From Candidatus Iainarchaeum sp. (lineage in GTDB: Archaea; Micrarchaeota; Micrarchaeia; Anstonellales; Bilamarchaeaceae), in contig JAQTME010000008.1 in assembly GCA_028714535.1 (NCBI GenBank), forward strand, positions 1 to 52,522: a DNA stretch of 52,522 bases, in the 5' to 3' direction. The notes under the pieces are model-generated. The model had not been told where the DNA came from. It saw only the letters and a list, made by a program, of their open reading frames with translations, and ran no database searches. Both the position numbers and the translations under genes were made by a program. Positions 42,897-51,539 of the stretch are shown here, piece by piece (within the stretch, counting starts at the first letter, position 1; every line of letters begins with the position of its first letter).

Positions 42897-43577
42897 ATGC
42901 ATGCAAAGACGCTTGCGCTGCTCCTGGCGCTGTTTTTGCCGCTCCTCCACGCCAATGTCGTCATACCGCCCACTGTTTACGAGCAGGATGATTTCGGGGA
43001 CCCGGTCCTGCTCCAGGACTTCACCTATTCGCTGAGCGTGGACTGCACCGCAGCGACAATAAGCGTCATCGCCATGGACGAGCAGAACAAGCCGGTCGAG
43101 GGCGCGTACACCTACCTGAAATACATTGACTTCTCCAGCCCGCTCATATCCAAGGGGCCGACCGACCGCGAAGGATTCGTCCTCCACAAGCTGCCGGGGA
43201 GCACGAAGCTCATGCGCGGGCTTTTCGTGCTTGTCATGGAGAAAAACGGGTTCCGCGGCAAGGAGGTCCATTTCGACATATCCGGGTGCTACTCCAACGG
43301 GACTGTGCAGCCGAAGCCGCCTGCTGCCAAGCCGCCGGCAAACAACACGACCACGGCCCCCCCTGCGGACGTCCCGCCGCCTTTCAACTACACGCCGCTG
43401 CCCACCGGTGCGAATAACACGACAGGAAACCAAAGCGGCGCCCCGGGCACCGGCGCGGAAAACGCATCCGGGATGTGCCTGCCCGCGTTCCTGATCGCGC
43501 TTTCCATGGCCATGGTGGTGATTTTTAAATTCCTCAAGAGAGGGAAGCCCAGAAGGTGGATGAAACATGGTGCATGA
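42897..43577 (+). CDS. Secreted carboxypeptidase-regulatory-like protein with C-terminal anchor (copy 1)
   Basis: The protein has 226 residues. The signal peptide MHAKTLALLLALFLPLLHA is followed by a beta-sandwich of about 100 residues (VDCTAATISVIAMDEQNKPV, LVMEKNGFRGKEVHFDISGC) like peptidase-regulatory domains. A Pro/Asn/Thr linker with several sequons precedes C-terminal MCLPAFLIALSMAMVVIFKF and a basic tail. The next gene is a clear paralogue. It is probably surface-displayed; no partner is known. Confidence 0.8.
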   Translation: MHAKTLALLLALFLPLLHANVVIPPTVYEQDDFGDPVLLQDFTYSLSVDCTAATISVIAMDEQNKPVEGAYTYLKYIDFSSPLISKGPTDREGFVLHKLPGSTKLMRGLFVLVMEKNGFRGKEVHFDISGCYSNGTVQPKPPAAKPPANNTTTAPPADVPPPFNYTPLPTGANNTTGNQSGAPGTGAENASGMCLPAFLIALSMAMVVIFKFLKRGKPRRWMKHGA

Positions 43578-44202
43578 CATGAGGCTTCTGCTCATCGCGC
43601 TGCTTGCGGCTGGCATGTGCACGGCGTTCAGCGTGCAGCCCACGCACATCGCAACCAAGGACACGGGCAGCCAGAACCTGCCGGCGATGAACGTGGATAT
43701 TACAATAGACTGCGATACGAAAACGCTCACCGTGACCGCAAGGTCCAACCAGACCGGAGAGCCGGTTGTGGGCGCCAGAACGTATCTTTTCTATACCAAT
43801 TACGCCTACCAGGTCATAGCGACCGGCGCGACAGGGGAGGACGGCACCGGCAGCATGGACGTCATCGGCAACCGCGATTACCTCACGTCGCTGTTCATCC
43901 TGCGCACAGACCATACGGAGTTCAGGAGCAGGGAGATAGAGTTCACGTACCAGAAATGCTTCGAGGCGCCGCCGCCAGGCCCTGTGCGCCCGGCAAACCA
44001 GACCCAGCCCGGCAACACATCGACGCCGAACGGCAATGCGCACAACGCCAGCAACGAAACCCCGCCCCAAAACCAGACGCCACTGGCGAACGTGACCAAG
44101 CCGGCCGGGAACGGGCATAGGCCTTCCGCCGGGCCGTCAGTGCCATGCCTTCCTGCGCTCCTCGTCCCCCTGCTAACGATTTTTAAATGCATTAAGCCAT
44201 GA
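43567..44202 (+). CDS. Secreted carboxypeptidase-regulatory-like protein (copy 2)
   Basis: The protein has 211 residues; an ATG at 43579 is an alternative start. It has a signal peptide (RLLLIALLAAGMCTAFS), a domain matching copy 1 (IDCDTKTLTVTARSNQTGEP; FRSREIEFTYQKC), an Asn/Pro/Thr-rich linker and C-terminal VPCLPALLVPLLTIFKCIKP. The shared CLPA-hydrophobic-IFK ending resembles copy 1. It overlaps copy 1 by 11 bp and its 3' end contains the TATA box of the next gene. Confidence 0.78.
   Translation: MVHDMRLLLIALLAAGMCTAFSVQPTHIATKDTGSQNLPAMNVDITIDCDTKTLTVTARSNQTGEPVVGARTYLFYTNYAYQVIATGATGEDGTGSMDVIGNRDYLTSLFILRTDHTEFRSREIEFTYQKCFEAPPPGPVRPANQTQPGNTSTPNGNAHNASNETPPQNQTPLANVTKPAGNGHRPSAGPSVPCLPALLVPLLTIFKCIKP
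44180..44188 (+). promoter_or_regulatory. TATA box of the Cys-repeat lipoprotein, inside the upstream coding region
   Basis: TTTTTAAAT is centred 26 bp before the ATG at 44210 and encodes part of IFK at the end of the upstream protein. Confidence 0.55.
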
Positions 44203-44209
44203 ACAGTGC

Positions 44210-45280
44210 ATGTCTCTCAAGCCATACTTCCTGATTCTGGCGATGGCGATGGTTCTCGGCTGCACCGGCCCGGCTACGCCCGCAGGCGAGGCAGTCGCAT
44301 GCAACGATACGGACGGCGGGATTAATGGCAATGTCCAGGGCAAGGTAATCCTCACCAGCGGCCTGCAGCAGAAAATATTCGAGGACACGTGCCTCAATAT
44401 GACCACGGTCATGGAGTACTACTGCGACAACGGGAACGTGAGCGGCCTGGAAATCGGGTGCGGAGCTGAATATGCATGCGAGAATGCCGCGTGCGTGCGC
44501 CAGCCGTGCGTCCGTTCAACACAGCAGAACGGCCCTGGAATCACCAGCAAAGGGCAGATCCGCTTCACTGACACGTGCAGCGGGGCGTCCGGCGGCACAG
44601 AGTATTACTGCGAGGACGACGGCGGCATAGCTGAAAGGCCTTTCACATGCCCGGGAGGCACGACATGCACGGACGGCAAATGCATGCAGGTGCTGTGCAC
44701 TGACAGCGATGGCAGGGACAGCTACACGAAGGGCAACGTGACAGCCGGCGCGAATGTCTATGAGGATACGTGCACGAGCCTGACGGTGCTTAAGGAGTAC
44801 TACTGCGACGGGAACCTCGCGACTTATGAGACAATCACGTGCAAAGCCGGATGCAATGCAGGCAAGTGCGCCAAAACCGCTTCCGGCTGCACAGAAACGG
44901 ACGGCGGCAGGGACATCTACAACGGAGGCAGCCTCACGGTGAAGACAGGCCTGATAGAAGCAGAATACCTGGACAAATGCATAGACAACGACACTGTCAA
45001 GGAATACTACTGCACAGAAGAGGGCTACAAGGATGAGATAGTGGACTGCCCCGCAGGCCTCAGGTGCGTCCAGGCAGGATGCAGGGAGGAGCTGTGCGTG
45101 GACACGGATGAATACAACATCAACCGCAAGGGCGTCGTGACCAAGGGCAGCGAGAGGGCCGATGACACATGCACCGACACCACGGGCGGGATCGAATACG
45201 TGTGCGAAGGCAACAACATAACCGCAAAGGCATTCAAATGCCCGTCCGGCAGCCACTGCGCCGACGGCGCGTGCAAGTAG
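44210..45280 (+). CDS. Lipoprotein with five Cys-rich repeats
   Basis: The protein has 356 residues. The signal peptide ends in lipobox MVLGC. Five repeats of about 65 residues follow, starting near residues 31, 100, 162, 223 and 295. Each carries the pattern C-x-(D/E)-(T/S)-D...G...(D)-x-C...EYYC...C...G...C, best seen in EDTCLNMTTVMEYYC, EDTCTSLTVLKEYYC and LDKCIDNDTVKEYYC. About six Cys per repeat suggest disulphides and an extracellular, elongated protein. No enzymatic motif. An adhesion or receptor role is possible but unproven. Confidence 0.85.
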   Translation: MSLKPYFLILAMAMVLGCTGPATPAGEAVACNDTDGGINGNVQGKVILTSGLQQKIFEDTCLNMTTVMEYYCDNGNVSGLEIGCGAEYACENAACVRQPCVRSTQQNGPGITSKGQIRFTDTCSGASGGTEYYCEDDGGIAERPFTCPGGTTCTDGKCMQVLCTDSDGRDSYTKGNVTAGANVYEDTCTSLTVLKEYYCDGNLATYETITCKAGCNAGKCAKTASGCTETDGGRDIYNGGSLTVKTGLIEAEYLDKCIDNDTVKEYYCTEEGYKDEIVDCPAGLRCVQAGCREELCVDTDEYNINRKGVVTKGSERADDTCTDTTGGIEYVCEGNNITAKAFKCPSGSHCADGACK

Positions 45281-45291
45281 CCGGGGATCGG

Positions 45292-46704
45292 ATGAGGACA
45301 GAGGAGGACTTCATAGGCAGGGTGCATGTGCCCGACGGCGCCTATTACGGCTCGTTCACCGCCCGCGCGGCGGAGAACTTCAGGCTCAGCGGCATGAAGG
45401 TGCACCCTGAGCTCATACGCAGCGTGGCGCTCATAAAGAAATGCGCAGCGCTCGCCAACAGGGGCCTGGGAAGGCTGGATGGGAAGCAGGCCGATGCCAT
45501 AGCGAAGGCGGCTGAAGAGGTCATCGCAGGCAGGCTCGACAACGAATTCGTGCTGGACGCATTCCAGGCGGGCGCAGGCACTCCTTTGCACATGAACGTC
45601 AACGAAGTCATCGCCAACCGGGCTGAGGAATTGCTCGGAGGGAAGAAAGGCCAGTACAAACTCGTGCACCCCAACAACCACGTGAACATGTCGCAGAGTT
45701 CCAACGACGTGACGCCGACCGCGATAAGGCTCGCGGCCCTGAAGCTGTCCAGGGCGGTGCTGAAGGAGGCCGATGCGCTGCGGGCTGCGTTCGCAAAGAA
45801 GGCGGCTGAATACGATGGCACCATGAAAATCGGCAGGACGCATCTGCAGGATGCGGTGCCCATGACCTACGGCCAGACGTTCGCGGCATGGGCGCGTGCC
45901 ATAGAGAAGGACGCCGCGGAGATTGGTAGGGCGGCGGAATGCCTGGAGGAGCTTGGCATCGGCGGCACTGCCACCGGAAGCGGGATAACCGCGCATCCGA
46001 AGTTCCGCCACATGCTCGTCGCGAAGCTCGCGGAAGAAACGGGTTTCGGCCTGAAGCCTGCGAAAGACCCGGTCGAGATGGCCCAGGACATGAACGACTT
46101 CATCACGTTCTCGTCGTCGCTGAAGCGCTACGCGGCAACGCTCAGCCGCATAGCCAACGACATCAGGCTGCTCGTTTCCGGCCCGAAGGGCGGCATCGCG
46201 GAGCTCATAATCCCCGAGGTAGAGCCGGGCTCGTCCATAATGCCTGGCAAGGTCAACCCGTCCATACCGGAAGCAGTTAACATGGCATGCTGGCAGGCGA
46301 TAGCCAACGACCTGGCAGTGCTGCTCGCCGCGCAGTCAGGGCAGCTGGAGCTCAATTTCGCCACGCCGCTCATAGCGCACAACATCCTCCAGAGCGAGGA
46401 GCTGCTAGCCAACGCATCGTCGATGTTCAGGAGGCTCTGCATCGACGGGCTGGAAGTGGATAAGAAGCGCACTGCAGAGAATTTCGAGCGCTCGTTCGGA
46501 TATGCGACCGCGCTCAATCCGTATCTCGGCTACAAGGAGGTGTCGCTGCTGGTGAAGGAGGCCTACGCCAGCGGGGCGACGCTGCGCGAGCTCATCCTGA
46601 AGAAGGGCATCATGCGGAAAGATGACCTGGAAGCGGTCATAAAAAGCGCAAGCGGCCCGTCGGAAGTCGACGCAGCGATACTGAAAAGGGTGAAGAGAGG
46701 TTAG
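45292..46704 (+). CDS. Fumarase/aspartase superfamily lyase
   Basis: The protein has 470 residues. The superfamily signature GSSIMPGKVNPSIPEAVN is intact, as are MNVNEVIANRA, NNHVNMSQSSNDVTPTA and GRTHLQDAVPMTYGQ. GRTH and SSND favour class II fumarase over aspartase (GRTQ, STND). GAGTPLHMN deviates from both. It reversibly forms malate or aspartate from fumarate. It converges with malic enzyme and, with PEP carboxylase nearby, marks a C4-acid node. The start at 45292 follows a GGGGATC sequence. Confidence 0.9.
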   Translation: MRTEEDFIGRVHVPDGAYYGSFTARAAENFRLSGMKVHPELIRSVALIKKCAALANRGLGRLDGKQADAIAKAAEEVIAGRLDNEFVLDAFQAGAGTPLHMNVNEVIANRAEELLGGKKGQYKLVHPNNHVNMSQSSNDVTPTAIRLAALKLSRAVLKEADALRAAFAKKAAEYDGTMKIGRTHLQDAVPMTYGQTFAAWARAIEKDAAEIGRAAECLEELGIGGTATGSGITAHPKFRHMLVAKLAEETGFGLKPAKDPVEMAQDMNDFITFSSSLKRYAATLSRIANDIRLLVSGPKGGIAELIIPEVEPGSSIMPGKVNPSIPEAVNMACWQAIANDLAVLLAAQSGQLELNFATPLIAHNILQSEELLANASSMFRRLCIDGLEVDKKRTAENFERSFGYATALNPYLGYKEVSLLVKEAYASGATLRELILKKGIMRKDDLEAVIKSASGPSEVDAAILKRVKRG

Positions 46705-47828
46705 ACCGCTTCGCTCACGCGCCTGACGATGTTCTTCAGCACCTTTTTGTCGAACGCGTCCGGGACTATCCTGTCCCTTGTGGGCTTCTTTACGCTCTCC
46801 GCTATGCCCTTCGCGGCTGCAATCTTCATCACGTCTGTTATTTTCTTCACGCGGAGGTCAAGTAGCGCGCGCAGGAAACCCGGGAAGCAGACCGAGTTGT
46901 TTATCTGGTTGGGGTAGTCGCTCCTGCCTGTGCCGAAAACGTCTATGGAGAGCTCGCGCGCCTCATCGAGCGAGATTTCCGGGACCGGGTTCGCCATCGC
47001 GAACACTATGTTCGGCTTTCGCATGGCCCTGATTGTCTCATGAGGAAGCGCGCCTGGCGATGCGGCAGAGATCAGCACGTCAGCCCCTTTGAACCCTGCG
47101 AGCGTGCCTGTGAAGCCTGACGCGTTGAACGCGGCGAGCGGCTTTTTGTATTCCTCAAGTCCTGCACGGCCGGCGTGGATGGCGCCGGAGCTGTCGAACA
47201 CGACGATGTCGCAGAAGCCGGCGGCATGGAGCAGCTTTGCTATCGCATAGCCCGCGCTACCCGCGCCAACGATCCCTATTTTTACGCCGAGCCCGTCAGC
47301 CCTTCCTGTGGCCTTAAGCGCGTTGTACAATCCTGCGAGCGTGACCATGGCCGTGCCGTGCTGGTCGTCGTGGAAGACAGGGATGTTGAGCTCCTCGGTC
47401 AGCCGTTTCTCTATCCTGAACACCTTCGGCGTCTCTATGTCCTCCAGGTTTATGGCGCCGAAGCCAGGCGATATCGCCTTGACGGTGCGCACTATTTCGT
47501 CCTCGTCCTTCGTCGCGAGGCAGATCGGGAACGCGTCTATGCCTGCGAACTGCTGCATGATGAGCGCCTTGCCCTCCATGACAGGCAATGCAGCTTCCGG
47601 GCCGATGTCGCCCAGGCCGAGCACGCGCGTGCCGTCGGTGACTATGGCGACCGCATTGCCCTTCATCGTATAATCGTAGGCCAGCGAGCGGTCCTTCGCG
47701 ATCAGTTTGCAGGGCTCGGCGACACCAGGCGTATATAGTGTGGCCAGGTCTTCGCTGGTCTTTATCCTGGCTTTCGCCCCGATGAAGATTTTGCCCCTGA
47801 GCGTTTTGTGGATTGCGATAGGGTCCAT
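46701..47828 (-). CDS. NAD(P)-dependent malic enzyme
   Basis: The protein has 375 residues from MDPIAIHKTLRGKIFIGAKA. The frame continues 34 codons upstream through the promoter, which is rejected. YTPGVAEPCK, FHDDQHGTAMV and the Rossmann motif GIVGAGSAGYAIAK are diagnostic. It converts malate to pyruvate and CO2 while reducing NAD(P)+. It is the short form, without phosphotransacetylase fusion. The stop overlaps that of the fumarase-like gene (TTAG). Confidence 0.95.
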   Translation of the reverse strand: MDPIAIHKTLRGKIFIGAKARIKTSEDLATLYTPGVAEPCKLIAKDRSLAYDYTMKGNAVAIVTDGTRVLGLGDIGPEAALPVMEGKALIMQQFAGIDAFPICLATKDEDEIVRTVKAISPGFGAINLEDIETPKVFRIEKRLTEELNIPVFHDDQHGTAMVTLAGLYNALKATGRADGLGVKIGIVGAGSAGYAIAKLLHAAGFCDIVVFDSSGAIHAGRAGLEEYKKPLAAFNASGFTGTLAGFKGADVLISAASPGALPHETIRAMRKPNIVFAMANPVPEISLDEARELSIDVFGTGRSDYPNQINNSVCFPGFLRALLDLRVKKITDVMKIAAAKGIAESVKKPTRDRIVPDAFDKKVLKNIVRRVSEAV

Positions 47829-47850
47829 GAACCCTGCTTTCCTGGGAAAA

Positions 47851-47859
47851 CTTAAAATG
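47851..47859 (-). promoter_or_regulatory. TATA box of the malic enzyme gene
   Basis: CTTAAAATG (CATTTTAAG on the coding strand) is centred about 26 bp from the start at 47828. Confidence 0.6.
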
Positions 47860-47990
47860 ATATCCTGGTGCCAGCAGGAGGATTGCGGCGGGAACTTTGT
47901 AAGCACAATGTTTGGGATTAATAGGCACATTTTGCCAGTTGTGGTTTTAGCAGATAAGATTTAGGCGAGGTAAGCAACGCTTAAATAGCG

Positions 47991-47998
47991 ATGCTGTC
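47991..47998 (+). promoter_or_regulatory. TATA box of the secreted amidotransferase-like gene
   Basis: TTAAATAG lies about 31 bp before the ATG at 48025. The stretch between this gene and malic enzyme shows only the two promoters. Confidence 0.5.
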
Positions 47999-48024
47999 TT
48001 CCTTAAGAAAAAAGAGGCGCTTGT

Positions 48025-49626
48025 ATGGGAAAGGGATATTTAGCATTGTTGGCCGGAATCATCATGTTTTCTGTTTTTCCATCGGCAGTTAATGCCACCA
48101 TAACCCCGCATACCGCAGACTTTGCCGTGTATGTGGATACAGGAGTATGGGCAGACGGCGTTACTGCGATAGAGGCGTTCCTGACCTGGAAGAATCTCAC
48201 ATGGCAGGAAATCGATGCGGGCACGATAAACAGCTACAATATCTCCCAGTATTACAAGGGGATCTGGATGCCCGGCGGATGGGCTGACGACTACAAGGCA
48301 AGCATAAGCGACACCGGCGACGCGAGGATACGGGAACTCGTGAGGAATGGCGGGGCCTATGTGGGGACCTGCGCCGGCGCATTCTACGCGTGCAGCAAGC
48401 ACGTCTGGAAAGGCAAGAGGTATAATTTCCCGCTCCAGCTCTACAACGGCACCTGCACAGGGCCGATAAATGAGATTGCGGTATATCCCGCGTATGGGAT
48501 GGGGGACATAAGCATAAACCAGTCGCACCCGGCCAACATCTTCGAACCGGCACAGAGAAGCGTGCTCTATTACGGCGGGCCGTATTTCACCCCTGACGCA
48601 AACCAGGAATCACAGGTCATGGCGAGGTATCTCGTGCCTTCGAATCCGGCAATCAACAACAAGCCGGCGGTAGTGGCATTCAACTATGGAAATGGCCGCG
48701 CGGTCCTGATAGGCCCGCACCCTGAAAACGAGGAGGACAGCGCAAGGGACAATACGGAATTCGCGGATGAGCTGTCAGACGGCCCGGACGGTTCAGACTG
48801 GCCTATGATGTGGACTGCAATGGACTGGGCATTCAACAAAACAATAACCCAGGCCCCGCCGGAAAACCCACCGGTAAACGACACTACGCCGCCTGTGATA
48901 GGCGGCATCGCGGATTATCCGGACCCGGTAGCCGCGCCAAACGAGATAACGTTCGAGGCGAACGTGACCGATGACTACGGAGTCAATAAAGTAGAGGTCG
49001 AGTTCAACGCAGCGAACCACACCATGGCAAAGGAAGAATCACACGTGGAGCTTTTCTTTGACGGATTTGAGTCTGGCTCGTTCGCAGCAGGGGGCTGGGC
49101 CACATACGGCACGGGCAACAGCAACTGGAGCGTCAAGACAGTGGCCCCGTACGCCGGCACATACCATGCGGAGGTAAAATACACCGGCTCATCGAAATAC
49201 TCCTACATGGAAGCGGCAATGGGCACCGGCGGCTACACCAACGTAACACTGACATATTACAGGCAGCTGCTCGGCCTGGACTCGGTGGACGGGTTCTCTG
49301 CGGAATGGTGGAGCGGCACCCAATGGAACGCGGCGGAAAGCGTCACCGTGGCAGATGATGCCGTCTACGCCAGCAGGAACTTCGCATTGCCGAGCGCGGC
49401 GGGAAACAACCCGAACTTCAAGGTAAGGTTCATGTGCGAAGCGAACGCATTCAGCGAAGGATGCCGCATCGACAACGTGGGCATTGCCGGGGAACGGAGC
49501 ACGGACAGGTGGCTGTACACGCATAACACCACTGGGATGGAGCCCGGGACGTATAATTACACCGTGCATGCTACCGACACCTCGAACAACACGGCGAGCG
49601 CCTCCGGTACGTTCGTCGTGCAGTGA
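48025..49626 (+). CDS. Secreted class I glutamine-amidotransferase-like protein with Ig-like domain
   Basis: The protein has 533 residues. A signal peptide (about 1-24) is followed by a BPL-N/GATase1-like domain: WMPGGWADDY, then AYVGTCAGAFYACS with nucleophile-elbow Cys116, and AVLIGPHPENEED with His232 and Glu234. Residues about 290-345 and 500-533 form parts of an Ig-like domain (DTTPPVIGGIADYPDPVAAP; YNYTVHATDTSNNTASAS), with a beta-rich insertion resembling a jelly-roll carbohydrate-binding module between (FFDGFESGSFAAGGW). There is no membrane anchor. The reaction outside the cell is unknown. Confidence 0.82.
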   Translation: MGKGYLALLAGIIMFSVFPSAVNATITPHTADFAVYVDTGVWADGVTAIEAFLTWKNLTWQEIDAGTINSYNISQYYKGIWMPGGWADDYKASISDTGDARIRELVRNGGAYVGTCAGAFYACSKHVWKGKRYNFPLQLYNGTCTGPINEIAVYPAYGMGDISINQSHPANIFEPAQRSVLYYGGPYFTPDANQESQVMARYLVPSNPAINNKPAVVAFNYGNGRAVLIGPHPENEEDSARDNTEFADELSDGPDGSDWPMMWTAMDWAFNKTITQAPPENPPVNDTTPPVIGGIADYPDPVAAPNEITFEANVTDDYGVNKVEVEFNAANHTMAKEESHVELFFDGFESGSFAAGGWATYGTGNSNWSVKTVAPYAGTYHAEVKYTGSSKYSYMEAAMGTGGYTNVTLTYYRQLLGLDSVDGFSAEWWSGTQWNAAESVTVADDAVYASRNFALPSAAGNNPNFKVRFMCEANAFSEGCRIDNVGIAGERSTDRWLYTHNTTGMEPGTYNYTVHATDTSNNTASASGTFVVQ

Positions 49627-49743
49627 CGTGCAGGCGTGGGAAAGCAGGGAGATTGCAGCGTTGTGGCCAGTGCCCAGCCGGGCCGCCGGAAATGCGATTC
49701 GCCACCCGGAGCCTTCTTAATCTTTTTCGACGTATTATGCCAC

Positions 49744-50013
49744 ATGCAGGGGTTGTTGTGCCAAAGAATATGCAGGGAGATGACCAAGAACGCGCAGGCG
49801 CACGGAATAACTGTTTTCCATGGCAGGCGAGCCGGCATGGTTCCCTGGAATAAGCTGAAGATAACCTTCAGGTGGGAGGGCCAGCCGGAGCGGACCATGA
49901 CGCTGGCTGATTACTTCAGGCGTATTAAGAAGTCTGATGAGCTGGGGAGAAAGAACTCCGTCATGGTCTGGAGCGAGAGGGACGAAATGCTCTCCCGGAT
50001 GCATTCCAGATAG
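49744..50013 (+). CDS. Small hypothetical protein
   Basis: The protein has 89 residues from the ATG at 49744, chosen because TTCTTAATC lies about 26 bp upstream; an ATG at 49780 is an alternative. It is basic (RRAGMVPWNKLKITFRWEGQ, MTLADYFRRIKKSDELGRKN) and not hydrophobic, perhaps a small ubiquitin-like or nucleic-acid-binding fold, but no family is recognised. It ends 8 bp before the opposing PEP carboxylase gene. Confidence 0.55.
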   Translation: MQGLLCQRICREMTKNAQAHGITVFHGRRAGMVPWNKLKITFRWEGQPERTMTLADYFRRIKKSDELGRKNSVMVWSERDEMLSRMHSR

Positions 50014-50021
50014 GATGAACA

Positions 50022-51485
50022 TTAGCCGAGGAACCTTCTCTTCCACGCGGCAGCCTTGACGTCCTCGGTTATGTGCGTGTGCTTCCCTGCCTTGTAGTTC
50101 TCGTATATGCGCGTCGTCAGCTCCGCGTACTCGTCGTCGGGCTCGCAGTCCACCCATCCGAGCACCTTGGTGACGCCGTCGCGCACGGGCTTGGGCATCC
50201 TGCCCAGGTTCACCTTGTTCAGGTATTTCGCCGAGTCCTTCAGGTCCTCGTCCACCTTCACGTAGAGTTCGTGCAGCTCGTCGAATTCCCTGTCGCTGAG
50301 CGCGGAGATGCCGAGCAGTTCCGGCGGGATTCCGATCGAGTAGAACGAGGCGCAGAACTTTATCGCGCGTGGCAGCTTTATGCCCTTCATGGAGCGTGCG
50401 TAGCCGAAGAGGCCGATGTGCAGCTTCCTCGCACGGCGGCCCGGGACGAACACGGACAGCCCGTTTACCAGGTCTGCGACCTGGCTGAGCTGGGCCTGGT
50501 ATTCCTTGACGATCTTGTTGGCGAACGCCAGGGCCTTTTTCCCGTCTACGTGGCGGGGCGGGCCGCGGCGGGCGTCGTTCATGATGTCGACCGCGTTCAC
50601 CACGTCCCTGAACGGGTGGTCGTACTTGAACGACGACTGCGCAGTGAACGTCTGCACGCTCGGGTATTCCTCGCCGCAGTTGCTGACGTTGTTGGGCGTG
50701 AAGTTGCCGCGGAACGGCGCCCCTCCCACGCCCAGTATGGGCAGTATCGGGATGCCGGTCTTCTCCTCCACGGCATGGAGCTTCTGCAGGGCGACCTTGG
50801 CCAACAGCACCGCGGTGGCAGAGCCGTAATTAAGCGCCGGGTCGCTCCGCGCGAGGAAAACACGCTGGTACTCGGGATTCTTCCCTTTCAGGTATTTCAG
50901 CACCACCTCGTCGCACGAGGAGATGGACTCGAAGTCCTCGAAAAGCGGTATTATGTTGATGTGCTCCGGCTGGAAGTCGCCCACCCAGTCCCGGACAGAT
51001 ATCTTCTCAGCGCCGAGCCTCGTCTCCTTCTGGCCGATTAGCACCTGCTCGTAGTAGTTGCGCACGCGCTCCAGTTCCAGGTGCGAGGTAGTCATGGGCA
51101 GGATTACCTCGAATATGGGCGGGGTGTCTATGCCTGCCGCCTTGGCCACGTCGTAGGCGCGCGGGATGCTGTGCAGCGTCTCCAGCAGTATCTTGCCCTG
51201 GCCCTTCTCCACGGACGGGTTGGGCACGCGGTAGGTGAGCCTGAATTCCCTCCCCAGCCTGTTCTTGCTGAAGAAGTCCAGGTAGCGCGAGAGCAGCTTC
51301 TCCACGACCTGGTTGTCAGCTTCCTTCCCTTCGCTGTCCCACATCTGCTCCCTGCAGCCCATCTGGGAGAAGACGAAGAAAGCCTCCTTGACCTCGGCCT
51401 CGCCCGCGAGGATTTCCGAGTCGGAAAAGAACGGGGTAGCTATGTTGTCCGGATGCTGCGTGCTCATGCACCGTGGAACGCTCAT
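50022..51485 (-). CDS. ppcA: Archaeal-type phosphoenolpyruvate carboxylase
   Basis: The protein has 487 residues from MSVPRCMSTQHPDN; an ATG at 51467 is an alternative. MSTQHPDN, VILPMTTSHLELERV, ILGVGGAPFRGNFTPNN and SVQTFTAQSSFKYDH are hallmarks of the short archaeal PEPC, half the size of the bacterial enzyme. It carboxylates PEP to oxaloacetate. The frame is open well upstream to 52022 on this strand but that stretch belongs to the divergent membrane gene. It shares a palindromic TATA box with that gene. Confidence 0.96.
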   Translation of the reverse strand: MSVPRCMSTQHPDNIATPFFSDSEILAGEAEVKEAFFVFSQMGCREQMWDSEGKEADNQVVEKLLSRYLDFFSKNRLGREFRLTYRVPNPSVEKGQGKILLETLHSIPRAYDVAKAAGIDTPPIFEVILPMTTSHLELERVRNYYEQVLIGQKETRLGAEKISVRDWVGDFQPEHINIIPLFEDFESISSCDEVVLKYLKGKNPEYQRVFLARSDPALNYGSATAVLLAKVALQKLHAVEEKTGIPILPILGVGGAPFRGNFTPNNVSNCGEEYPSVQTFTAQSSFKYDHPFRDVVNAVDIMNDARRGPPRHVDGKKALAFANKIVKEYQAQLSQVADLVNGLSVFVPGRRARKLHIGLFGYARSMKGIKLPRAIKFCASFYSIGIPPELLGISALSDREFDELHELYVKVDEDLKDSAKYLNKVNLGRMPKPVRDGVTKVLGWVDCEPDDEYAELTTRIYENYKAGKHTHITEDVKAAAWKRRFLG

Positions 51486-51508
51486 AACAAGTAAGAGGCG
51501 GGGGTCTG

Positions 51509-51516
51509 ATTTAAAT
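51509..51516. promoter_or_regulatory. Palindromic shared TATA box (ppcA / membrane protein)
   Basis: ATTTAAAT is a perfect palindrome whose centre is 27.5 bp from each of the starts at 51485 and 51540 (55 bp apart). Confidence 0.7.
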
Positions 51517-51539
51517 GTTTTCCTTTTGATAGATACGTC

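Noticed and set aside
47829-47930. N-terminal extension of malic enzyme
   Set aside because: It crosses the TATA box at 47851-47859 and does not match malic enzyme N-termini.
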